Shown one piece after another: positions 1 through 6,724 of a stretch of 12,766 nt of DNA. Every line of letters starts with the position of its first letter. Positions within the stretch are counted from its first letter, which is position 1. Origin of the DNA: Brevundimonas vancanneytii. Its GTDB lineage: Bacteria > Pseudomonadota > Alphaproteobacteria > Caulobacterales > Caulobacteraceae. The notes under the pieces were generated by a model. The model had not been told where the DNA came from. It made no database searches and saw only the letters and a list, made by a program, of their open reading frames with translations. The DNA is taken from NCBI GenBank assembly GCA_945874855.1, contig CAMCIP010000047.1, positions 1 through 12,766 on the forward strand. Direction: 5' to 3'. The translations under genes and the position numbers were made by a program.

Positions 1-81
1 TCCGGGCGAATGCGGCGTTGCGGCGCGGCCGTCCCCGCGTCTATGGTCCGCGGCGGTTTGGGGCCGGGGGTTGATCGTCGC

Positions 82-1410
82 GTGAAGGCTGAACCGCGGA
101 TTCTTGTCCTTGCGGCCGACGACACGGCCGTGGGGCCTCTGTGTCAGGGGCTGGACGCCGTCGGCTGGCGCACCGTCACCGCCCGGAACCTGGCCACCGC
201 CCTCGCCGCCGTGGCCGATCTTCCGGTGGAGGCCATGGTCGTCGACGCCCGCCTGCCGCTCGCCGGGGCCTGGGTCAGCGAACTGAAGACCGCCGCTACC
301 CCCCGTATGCTGCCGACCCTCGCCGTCGCCGCCGCCGATCTGGCACCCGAAGACCGGCACATCTTCGATCTGGCCATGTCGGGACCCGGCCATCCGGGAC
401 AGGTCCGGCTGCGGCTCGAGGCCCTGATGCGCGCCGCCGTGGCCGAGGAGGAGATCGCCCTGCGCGCGGCCACCTTCGCCTCGCGCGGCGTCGACCTGCC
501 GACCGGCGCGCGCGATCCCGCGCCTTTTCGCATCCTGGCCGCGGGCCCGCCGGACCATCGCTTTCTTGCCCTGTCGAACGCCCTGGTCGGCCTGGGCTGC
601 GAGGTTATTGCGGCACCGACCCCCTACACCGCCTTCGACTATCTGCACGAGCGGGCCTTCGACGCCGCCGTGCTGTGGAGCGCGGGCGACCGGGCTCCGG
701 CCCAGTCGATCGCCGCGGGCATGAAGCGCAACACCCGCCTGCATCAGATTCCGATCGTCCTTTACCTGTCAGGAGATGCGGGCTCGGACCTGAACGACCT
801 CTACGGCCGCGGTTTCGCCGACGTTGCCGAGGCCACGACCCCCGAACCCGAGACCGCTGAAAGGATCGTCGCCCTGGCCCGGGCCTATCGCGACCATCAG
901 GGCGTGCGCCGCGCGCTGGAGGCCGCACGCGCCTCGGGCCTGACCGATCCGGCCACGGGCCTGTTCACTGACGACCTTTTCGCCGCCCACCTCGGACGGG
1001 TGGTCGAGGCCGCCGCCGCGCGTCGCCGGCCCATCTCGGTCTGCGTCCTCAAGGTGGCCCCGAACGCCGAGGTCCGGACGGCCCGTGAGGGCGGGTGGCT
1101 GAATCGTGCCCTGCCCCAGATCGGCGCCATGATCTCGCGCCTGATCCGGGTGGAGGACACCGCCGCCCGCCTCTCCCCCGAGGTCTTCGCCCTCGCCCTG
1201 CCCGCCACGGATGCGGGCGAGGCGCGCCTGGTGGCCGAGCGGATCGCGGCCGTCATCGCCTGCACCGCCTTCGACGCCGGCCCCGGCCAGCGCCCCTTTA
1301 CGGTCGCCTTCGACGTCGGCGTGGCCGAGCGCAAGGGAACCGAGGCCCCGGGCGCCCTGCTGGAACGCGCCTCCCACGACACCGTTCCGGCGGCCGCCGC
1401 CGGCATCTGA
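82..1410 (+). CDS. popA: PopA-like c-di-GMP effector (REC-REC-degenerate GGDEF)
   Basis: In Caulobacter, PopA binds c-di-GMP, moves to the cell pole and helps recruit RcdA and CtrA for ClpXP degradation at the G1-S transition. Using the GTG at 82 (442 aa), the order is receiver 1 (about residues 5-120, acceptor Asp in VVDARLP at residue 55), receiver 2 (about 148-275) and a GGDEF-fold domain (about 288-436). Receiver 2 has VLW where the acceptor Asp should sit, so it is probably not phosphorylated. The GGDEF signature is replaced by SPEVF (365-369), so cyclase activity is not expected. The RxxD inhibitory site (RVED, from residue 356) lies five residues before it, as in PleD, so c-di-GMP binding is plausible. 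From memory, Caulobacter PopA uses Asp55 and Arg357, which fits the GTG start; in-frame ATGs at 10 and 43 are alternatives. No clear Shine-Dalgarno or promoter was seen in bases 1-81. A degenerate PleD paralogue is the other reading. Confidence 0.8.
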   Translation: MKAEPRILVLAADDTAVGPLCQGLDAVGWRTVTARNLATALAAVADLPVEAMVVDARLPLAGAWVSELKTAATPRMLPTLAVAAADLAPEDRHIFDLAMSGPGHPGQVRLRLEALMRAAVAEEEIALRAATFASRGVDLPTGARDPAPFRILAAGPPDHRFLALSNALVGLGCEVIAAPTPYTAFDYLHERAFDAAVLWSAGDRAPAQSIAAGMKRNTRLHQIPIVLYLSGDAGSDLNDLYGRGFADVAEATTPEPETAERIVALARAYRDHQGVRRALEAARASGLTDPATGLFTDDLFAAHLGRVVEAAAARRRPISVCVLKVAPNAEVRTAREGGWLNRALPQIGAMISRLIRVEDTAARLSPEVFALALPATDAGEARLVAERIAAVIACTAFDAGPGQRPFTVAFDVGVAERKGTEAPGALLERASHDTVPAAAAGI

Positions 1411-1453
1411 CCCCCTCCTTGCGCTTTGCCACGCCTTGTCGATCGGCCAAATC

Positions 1454-1481
1454 CCATTTGACAACTTGTTTTGTCTAATGG
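1454..1481. promoter_or_regulatory. Candidate operator: 28-bp inverted repeat before the ArsR-like gene
   Basis: Two 11-bp arms, CCATTTGACAA (1454-1464) and TTGTCTAATGG (1471-1481), are complementary at 10 of 11 positions around the 6-bp spacer CTTGTT. Half-site centres are 17 bp apart, roughly two helical turns, which suits a dimeric winged-helix regulator. The repeat is AT-rich in very GC-rich DNA and ends 11 bp before the preferred start of the regulator gene. It contains TTGACA (1458-1463), a perfect -35 hexamer, but no good -10 follows at 16-18 bp. Autoregulation of the downstream pair is inferred from position only. A transcript hairpin is possible, but there is no T-run to make it a terminator for popA. 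Confidence 0.55.
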
Positions 1482-1492
1482 ATGGTCGGGCG

Positions 1493-2092
1493 ATGACGAA
1501 CGGCTCAACCACGCTTCTGGACGATCAGGACGCCGCCCATCTGGCACTGGCGCCCCTGCGCCGTCGCATCCTGGCCAGTCTGGTGGAGCCGGCGTCCGCG
1601 TCCGGCCTGGCCGAGCGACTGGACATGTCGCGCCAGAAGATCGGCCACCATCTGCGCGCTCTCGAGGCGGCGGGGCTCGTCAGCCCTGCCGGAGAACGCA
1701 AGAAGCGCGGCTTCACCGAGCGGCTTTTCATCGCCTCACGCGCCTATGTGCTGGATCCCGCCCTGCTGCAGGCCCCGCCGGACCCTGACGCCGTTCTCAG
1801 CCAGGACCGCCACGCCGTCGACCACCTGATCGGCACGGCCTCGGCCATGGTCCGCGACGTTGCCCGCATGCGCCAGGCTGCAGAGGTCGAGGGCAGCCGT
1901 CTGCTCACCCTGACGGTGGAGGCCGACCTGACCTTCGCCACGCCCGCGGACTTTGACGCCTTCTCCAACGAGGTGGCGGCCGCCGTCGCCGACCTGGCCC
2001 GCGCCTATGCGGCGCCGACCGGTCGCCGTTACCGGCTGACCGCCGTCGCCCATCCCGCCGTCGTCACCAAGCCCCAGCCGAAGAGGAACTGA
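1493..2092 (+). CDS. ArsR-like winged-helix transcriptional regulator
   Basis: This 199-residue protein has an N-terminal winged helix-turn-helix (about residues 12-85). Helices around LAPLRRRILASL and ASGLAERLDM lead to a recognition helix at about 46-60 (SRQKIGHHLRALEAA), then a basic wing (GERKKRGFTERLF). This is the ArsR/GntR-like fold of one-component repressors. The remaining 110 residues have a helix around 105-125 and a beta-alpha segment I do not recognise; it lacks the cysteine clusters of metal-sensing ArsR proteins, so metal sensing is unlikely. The ATG at 1493 is preferred over the in-frame ATG at 1478 because 1478 lies inside the inverted repeat and has no ribosome site; the site before 1493 is itself weak. 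The stop lies 3 bp before the SRPBCC gene, a pairing common for ArsR-like regulators. Ligand and targets unknown. Confidence 0.88.
   Translation: MTNGSTTLLDDQDAAHLALAPLRRRILASLVEPASASGLAERLDMSRQKIGHHLRALEAAGLVSPAGERKKRGFTERLFIASRAYVLDPALLQAPPDPDAVLSQDRHAVDHLIGTASAMVRDVARMRQAAEVEGSRLLTLTVEADLTFATPADFDAFSNEVAAAVADLARAYAAPTGRRYRLTAVAHPAVVTKPQPKRN
2082..2087 (+). promoter_or_regulatory. Ribosome binding site of the SRPBCC gene
   Basis: AGAGGA lies 8 bp before the ATG at 2096, inside the last codons of the regulator gene. It is one of the better Shine-Dalgarno sequences here. It supports the ATG at 2096 and coupled translation of the two genes. Confidence 0.7.
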
Positions 2093-2095
2093 TCC

Positions 2096-2851
2096 ATGTC
2101 CGACGCCCCGAAGATGGAGGACCGGGTCCTCGTCGAGGTCACCGTCCCCGCCCCCGCCGACGCCGTCTGGAAGGCGCTGCGCGATAGGGAGACCGTCATG
2201 CAGTGGTTCGGCTGGGAGGCCGACAGCCTGGCCGACGAGGTGGAGTTCATCTTCTTCACCTACGGCCGCGCCGATGACGCCGCCCGGGTGCTGGATTTCG
2301 AAGGCGTGCCCGACCGCTATGAGGTCCAGGATTGCGGCGACCACACCATCGTCCGGCTGATCCGCTCCGCCCCCGCTGCCGGCGAGGATTGGGCCGGCGT
2401 GTTCGAGGATATGACCGAGGGCTGGATCGCCTTCACCGAACAGCTGCGCTTCATGATGACGCGCCACCTCGGCCAGACACGGCGCACCCTGTATTTCGGT
2501 GGCGAGCCCCGGGCCGGGGCCCTGAACGGCGCGTCCGCCCTGGGCCTGACGGACCTCCCCGCGGTGGGCGAGCCCTGGGCCGCCGCCCTGCCCTCCGGCG
2601 AGGTGTCCGGCGAGGTCTGGCATCTGGGCCGGCATCAGGTCGGCCTGACCGTGCGGGAATGGGGCGACGGCCTGCTGCTGGCCATGGGCCGGCCGCCCAA
2701 TGACAAATGGGCCCGCGGCGGCACCCAGCTGACGCTCACCACCTATGGCCTCGACGCAGCGGCCTTCGACGCCCTCGAGGCCCGGTGGACGGCGTGGTGG
2801 GCCGAGCGGTTCGACAAGCGCGACCCCGGTCCGGAGGACGGCTGCACCTAG
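2096..2851 (+). CDS. SRPBCC (AHSA1-like) domain protein with long C-terminal extension
   Basis: This soluble 251-residue protein begins with an AHSA1/SRPBCC ligand-binding fold (about 9-125). It opens with the typical beta strand VLVEVTVPAPADAVWKAL, has QWFGWEAD, and closes with GWIAFTEQLRFMM, the long helix of the family. Family members usually run about 140-170 residues. Here a further 110 residues (about 130-240) follow, with alternating strands and a final amphipathic helix (FDALEARWTAWWAERF) that resembles the end of a second, diverged SRPBCC unit. The family binds hydrophobic ligands in a helix-grip pocket; the ligand cannot be read from sequence. The gene is 3 bp from the upstream regulator, so the two probably form one operon, perhaps with the protein's ligand controlling it. 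Its TAG stop (2849-2851) overlaps the stop of convergent mfd by 3 bp within CTAG. Confidence 0.85.
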   Translation: MSDAPKMEDRVLVEVTVPAPADAVWKALRDRETVMQWFGWEADSLADEVEFIFFTYGRADDAARVLDFEGVPDRYEVQDCGDHTIVRLIRSAPAAGEDWAGVFEDMTEGWIAFTEQLRFMMTRHLGQTRRTLYFGGEPRAGALNGASALGLTDLPAVGEPWAAALPSGEVSGEVWHLGRHQVGLTVREWGDGLLLAMGRPPNDKWARGGTQLTLTTYGLDAAAFDALEARWTAWWAERFDKRDPGPEDGCT

Positions 2852-5800
2852 GCCGCCCGGGCCACCCGCGCCAGATCGGCCGTCACGCGCTCGGCCGCCT
2901 TCAGCCGCTCATTGGCGTCGGGCCAGTCGCCCTTGACCACGATCTTCTGGTCGGGCCGCAGCTTCCAGAAGGCGTGGTTCTTCTGGATCAGGCCGACCAG
3001 GCCGACGGGGTTGGGGAATCTGTTGTCGCGCAGGGTCAGCACGGCGCCCTTGGGCCCGACGTCAATCCGCTCGATACAGGCCTCGCGGCAATGGGCCTTG
3101 ATGCCGACGATGCGCAGCAGCTGTTTGGCCTCGTCCGGCAACGGGCCGAACCGGTCGATCAGCTCGGCCGCCACGGCCTCGCGGTCCTCGGACTTCTCGG
3201 CATCCGACAGTCGGCGATAAAGACTGAGACGGACGTTCAGGTCTGGGACGTAATCCTCGGGAATCAATACGGCCGCGCCCGTGTTGATGGTCGGGGACCA
3301 GCCGCGGTCCTGAGTCTCGCCCCCGGCTTCGCGCAGGCTGGCGACCGCGTCCTCCAGCATCTGCTGGTACAGTTCGACTCCCACCTCGCGGATGTGTCCC
3401 GACTGTTCGTCGCCCAGCAGATTGCCGCCGCCGCGCTGGTCGAGATCGTGGCTGGCCAGCTGGAAGCCGGCGCCGAGGTTGTCCAGCGACTGCAGCACCT
3501 CCAGACGCCGCTCGGCCGCCACGCTGAGCGGCTTGATCGGGTCGGTCGTCAGATAGGCGAAGGCCCGCGCCTTGGCCCGGCCGATCCGGCCCCGGATCTG
3601 GTGCAGCTGGGCCAGGCCGAACATGTCGGCCCTGTGCACGATCAAGGTATTGGCGGTGGGAATGTCGATGCCGCTTTCGACGATCGTGGTCGAGACCAGC
3701 ACGTCGTAACGCCCGTCATAGAAGGCGCTCATCACGTCTTCCAGCTGGGTCGGGCTCATCTGGCCGTGGCCGACGACGAAGCTGATCTCCGGCACCTGTT
3801 CGCGCAGGAACCGCTCGACCTCCTCCAGGTCCGACAGGCGCGGCACGACGTAGAAGGCCTGACCGCCGCGGTATTTCTCGCGCAGCAGGGCCTCGCGCAC
3901 CAGGACAGCGTCCCAGGGCGTGACATAGGTGCGGACCGCAAGGCGATCGACCGGCGGCGTGGCGATGATCGACATCTCGCGCAGGCCCGACAGGGCCATC
4001 TGCAGCGTGCGCGGGATCGGCGTCGCCGTCAGGGTCAGCAGGTGCACGTCGGCGCGCAGGCTCTTCAGCTTCTCCTTGTGCTTGACCCCGAAGTGCTGCT
4101 CCTCGTCGACGATCACGAGGCCCAGGTTCTTGAAGCCGACCTGTTCGCTCAGCACCGCATGGGTGCCGACCACGATCTCGATCGAGCCGTCCTTGAGCCC
4201 GGCGCGTGTCTCGGCCGCGTCCCTGGCCGTCACCATGCGCGACAGATGGCGCACCTTGACCGGCCAGCCGGCGAACCGCTCGGAGAAGGTCTTGAAATGC
4301 TGGCGCGCCAGCAGGGTGGTGGGACAGACCACGGCCACCTGCAGGCCCGACAGGGCCACCACAAAGGCAGCCCGCAACGCCACCTCGGTCTTGCCGAAGC
4401 CCACGTCGCCGCAGACCAGCCGGTCCATGGGCATGCCCTTGCCCAGATCGCCCAGCACGTCGCCGATGGCGTTCAGCTGGTCGTCGGTCTCCTCATAGGG
4501 GAAGCGGGCGCAGAACTCGTCGAACAGTCCCTGCGGCGGGGTGACGGCGTCGGAGGTCTTCAGCGCCCGCTTGGCGGCCAGGGCGATCAGGCCCTCGGCC
4601 ATATCGCGCAGCCGGGCTTTCGCCCTGGCCTTGCGCGCCTGCCAGCCCGCTCCGCCCAGCCGGTCCAGCTGCACGCCCTCGGCGTCCGAACCGTAGCGGG
4701 TCAGCAGGTCAATGTTTTCAACGGGCAGATAGAGTTTGCTCTCACCTGCGTACAACAATTCCAGACAGTCGTGCGGGGCTTGCTGGATCTCCAGTGTCTT
4801 CAGGCCCTCATAGCGCCCGATGCCGTGATCGAGGTGCACGACAAGGTCGCCGGCGCTCAGGGCCGCGGCCTCGGCCAGGAAGTTGGCCGCGCGCCGCTTG
4901 CGCCTGGGTCGCGCCAGCCGGTCACCGAGGATGTCGGTCTCGCTGATCACCGCCAGCCCCGGCGCCGTGAAGCCGTGGTCGATCGGCACGACCCCGCGCA
5001 GGATCAACTCCGGCACCGCCGCCTGGACGTCGGCCCAGTCGCGCACCGCCACGACGGGCTGCACGCCATGATCCGCCAGCATGGCCGCCAGACGCTCGGA
5101 TGAGCCCTCGGTCCAGCTTGCGAACAGCACCTTTTGACCCCCGGCGCGCAGGGCCTTCACGTGGTCAGCCACGGCCTCGAACAGGTTGACGCTGTCCTGC
5201 GCGCGTTCCGCGGCGAAGGTCCGCCCCAGTCGGCCGCCGGCATCATGGCCCGGGCCGGCGAAGGGGCTGAGCCGCCGCACCCGCCGCCCGGCCAGCGTCG
5301 CGTGCCAGTCCGCCTCGGGCAGGTACAGCCGATCCGGCGGCAGCACCCGCCAGGCACCCGAGGATTTGGTCGGCCCGTCGCGGCTGGCGCGGCGGGTCTC
5401 CCAGGCGTCGGCAATCAAGGCCCAGCGCTCCGCCCGCGCCGCCTCGACCTGGGGATCCAGGAACACCGCCGCGCCGTCGGGCAGATGGTCGAACAGGGTG
5501 TCCATGCGGGGGTGCAGCAGCGGCAGCCAGTGCTCCAGCCCCTGCCGGCGCGCGCCCTCGCTGACGGCGGCATAGAGCATGTCGTCGCCCGCGGCCCCGA
5601 ACAGTTCCAGCCAGCCCGTGCGGAAGCGCGAAATCGTCTCGGGCGTCAGCAGGGCCTCGGACACCGGTGCCAGGGTCAGCCGCTCGCGCTTGCCCGTGGA
5701 GCGCTGGGTTTCCGGATCGAAGGTCCGGATCTGCTCCAGTTCCGAGCCGAACAGGTCCAGCCGTACCGGCTCCTCAAAACCGGGCGGGAAGACGTCCACC

Positions 5801-6306
5801 ACCCCGCCCCGGACCGCATATTCGCCGCGCTCCGACACAGTCGAGGCGCGCATATAGCCGTTGGCGGCGAAATGCCGTTCCAGGGCCACGAGGTCCAGGT
5901 CGTCGCCAATGCGGGCGGAGAAGACGCCATGCTCGGTCAGGTCGCGGGGCGGGGTGCGCTGGGTCGCAGCCGCCACCGTCGTCACCACCAGCAGCGGGGT
6001 GCGATCCTTTGGATCGCGGCGCGCCAGCCGGCTCAGCGTCGCCATCCGCTCGGCCGAGACGCCCGCCGTGGGGCTCAGCCGGTCATAGGGAAGCACGTCC
6101 CAGGCCGGGAACACCGCGACGTCCAGTCCCGGGGCGAAGAAGCGCAGGGCCTCGATCGTCTGCGTCGCACGCGACAGGTCGCGGGCCACGAACAGGGCGA
6201 CGCCGCCCTCGGCGCGTAAGGCCTCGGCCATGATCAGGGCGTCCAGCCCCTCGGGGGCCCCGCCGATCTCCACGTCGCTGGCAAGGGACAGGGCGGCGTC
6301 CATCAC
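2848..6306 (-). CDS. mfd: Transcription-repair coupling factor Mfd
   Basis: Mfd is an ATP-driven DNA translocase that pushes stalled RNA polymerase off damaged DNA and recruits UvrA for nucleotide excision repair. The 1152-residue length is normal. Seen in order: an N-terminal UvrB-homology region (about 1-330); the RNA polymerase interaction domain (about 485-555), beginning LVVHLDHGIGRYEG; and RecG-like motor domains with Walker A GDVGFGKT (633-640), DEEQ (734-737), TATPIPRT (760-767) and HQIRGRIGR (902-910). A translocation (TRG) motif region (about 925-970) and a C-terminal UvrA-masking domain end it. Two starts are possible: GTG at 6306, 7 bp after GGAGG (6314-6318), or ATG at 6303, 10 bp after it. 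Either overlaps the sdhE stop (GTGA or TGATG), so the genes are co-translated. The stop shares CTAG (2848-2851) with the convergent SRPBCC gene. No SOS box was seen. Confidence 0.97.
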   Translation of the reverse strand: MMDAALSLASDVEIGGAPEGLDALIMAEALRAEGGVALFVARDLSRATQTIEALRFFAPGLDVAVFPAWDVLPYDRLSPTAGVSAERMATLSRLARRDPKDRTPLLVVTTVAAATQRTPPRDLTEHGVFSARIGDDLDLVALERHFAANGYMRASTVSERGEYAVRGGVVDVFPPGFEEPVRLDLFGSELEQIRTFDPETQRSTGKRERLTLAPVSEALLTPETISRFRTGWLELFGAAGDDMLYAAVSEGARRQGLEHWLPLLHPRMDTLFDHLPDGAAVFLDPQVEAARAERWALIADAWETRRASRDGPTKSSGAWRVLPPDRLYLPEADWHATLAGRRVRRLSPFAGPGHDAGGRLGRTFAAERAQDSVNLFEAVADHVKALRAGGQKVLFASWTEGSSERLAAMLADHGVQPVVAVRDWADVQAAVPELILRGVVPIDHGFTAPGLAVISETDILGDRLARPRRKRRAANFLAEAAALSAGDLVVHLDHGIGRYEGLKTLEIQQAPHDCLELLYAGESKLYLPVENIDLLTRYGSDAEGVQLDRLGGAGWQARKARAKARLRDMAEGLIALAAKRALKTSDAVTPPQGLFDEFCARFPYEETDDQLNAIGDVLGDLGKGMPMDRLVCGDVGFGKTEVALRAAFVVALSGLQVAVVCPTTLLARQHFKTFSERFAGWPVKVRHLSRMVTARDAAETRAGLKDGSIEIVVGTHAVLSEQVGFKNLGLVIVDEEQHFGVKHKEKLKSLRADVHLLTLTATPIPRTLQMALSGLREMSIIATPPVDRLAVRTYVTPWDAVLVREALLREKYRGGQAFYVVPRLSDLEEVERFLREQVPEISFVVGHGQMSPTQLEDVMSAFYDGRYDVLVSTTIVESGIDIPTANTLIVHRADMFGLAQLHQIRGRIGRAKARAFAYLTTDPIKPLSVAAERRLEVLQSLDNLGAGFQLASHDLDQRGGGNLLGDEQSGHIREVGVELYQQMLEDAVASLREAGGETQDRGWSPTINTGAAVLIPEDYVPDLNVRLSLYRRLSDAEKSEDREAVAAELIDRFGPLPDEAKQLLRIVGIKAHCREACIERIDVGPKGAVLTLRDNRFPNPVGLVGLIQKNHAFWKLRPDQKIVVKGDWPDANERLKAAERVTADLARVARAA

Positions 6307-6626
6307 CCCGCGCCCTCCGCCACCACGGCGGCGACCTCGGCCTTCATGAAGGCGTGGATACGCGCGACCAGGGGGGCGTCCTGATCGGCCGGTGCCGCCT
6401 CCGCCCCGGTGATCCAGGCGTAGAGGGCACGATCGTCGGCATCGAGAAGGCGGGCGAAGGCCGACAGCTCGGCCGGCGAGAGATGCGGCCCCTCGCGCTC
6501 GGCGAACGGTCCCAGGATCAGGTCGGCCTCGCGGAACCCGCGACGCCAGGCGCGGAACGTCAGACGACGCAGGTCCTCGCCGGGGTCCCTCGAGTCGGAG
6601 TCGGAATGCACGACGTGTTCGGTCAC
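6303..6626 (-). CDS. sdhE: Succinate dehydrogenase assembly factor 2 (SdhE)
   Basis: SdhE (YgfY/DUF339, Sdh5 in mitochondria) promotes covalent FAD attachment to SdhA, the flavoprotein of complex II, in the cytoplasm. The 107-residue protein has the family signature RRGFREAD at about 28-35 (RRGxxExD, where the Arg-Gly pair is important), followed by a conserved hydrophobic PFAE and a helical bundle including LSAFARLLDADDRALYAWITG. The frame stays open upstream to 6722, but the GTG at 6626 is chosen because AAGGA lies 5 bp before it and the family motif falls at the expected distance. The C-terminal 30 residues extend beyond the minimal domain. The stop overlaps the mfd start. The sdhE-mfd order next to recG is, from memory, common in alphaproteobacteria, although the two functions have no evident link. 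Confidence 0.93.
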   Translation of the reverse strand: MTEHVVHSDSDSRDPGEDLRRLTFRAWRRGFREADLILGPFAEREGPHLSPAELSAFARLLDADDRALYAWITGAEAAPADQDAPLVARIHAFMKAEVAAVVAEGAG

Positions 6627-6724
6627 AAGATTCCTTGCCCGGTCCCGGAGTTTGATTGGAGGGCCCAGATAGACCCGCAGGGCCGATTTCGCCACCCGTG
6701 CCGCGGCCCTATGCTGTCGCAACC
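6627..6724. promoter_or_regulatory. Divergent sdhE-mfd / recG intergenic region
   Basis: This 98-bp gap must carry promoters for sdhE-mfd on the minus strand and recG on the plus strand. The minus-strand Shine-Dalgarno of sdhE (AAGGA, 6632-6636) is clear. On the plus strand TATGCT (6710-6715) could be a -10 element, giving a transcript that starts only a few bases before the recG ATG, so recG might be leaderless; no convincing -35 accompanies it. No operator-like repeat or SOS box (GTTC-N7-GTTC) was seen. Confidence 0.4.
6632..6636 (-). promoter_or_regulatory. Ribosome binding site that decides the sdhE start
   Basis: AAGGA on the minus strand ends 5 bp before the GTG at 6626-6624. This is the strongest ribosome-binding site in the region and is the main reason to prefer that GTG over upstream in-frame starts reaching to 6722. 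Confidence 0.7.

Noticed and set aside
1411..1453. Terminator after popA
   Set aside because: No GC-rich hairpin followed by a T-run is visible between the popA stop and the inverted repeat.
1478..1480. Alternative ATG start for the winged-helix regulator
   Set aside because: It lies inside the inverted repeat and is preceded by AT-rich DNA without a ribosome site; the ATG at 1493 is more likely, though not certain.
1458..1486. Complete sigma-70-type promoter built on TTGACA at 1458
   Set aside because: The -35 hexamer is perfect but no acceptable -10 occurs at 16-18 bp; TCTAAT is only 10 bp away. It is kept only as part of the operator candidate.
2707..5103. Open frame of about 800 codons on the plus strand opposite mfd
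   Set aside because: It is antisense to an unmistakable Mfd, has low-complexity composition rich in Gln, Gly, His and Arg, and shows no family motif. Long antisense frames are expected at this GC content.
5134..6219. Open frame of 361 codons opposite the N-terminal part of mfd
   Set aside because: Antisense to the UvrB-homology region, compositionally biased, and with no domain or plausible ribosome site.
6627..6722. N-terminally extended SdhE starting near 6722
   Set aside because: The extension is not typical of the family, would fill the divergent promoter region, and ignores the strong AAGGA site before the GTG at 6626.
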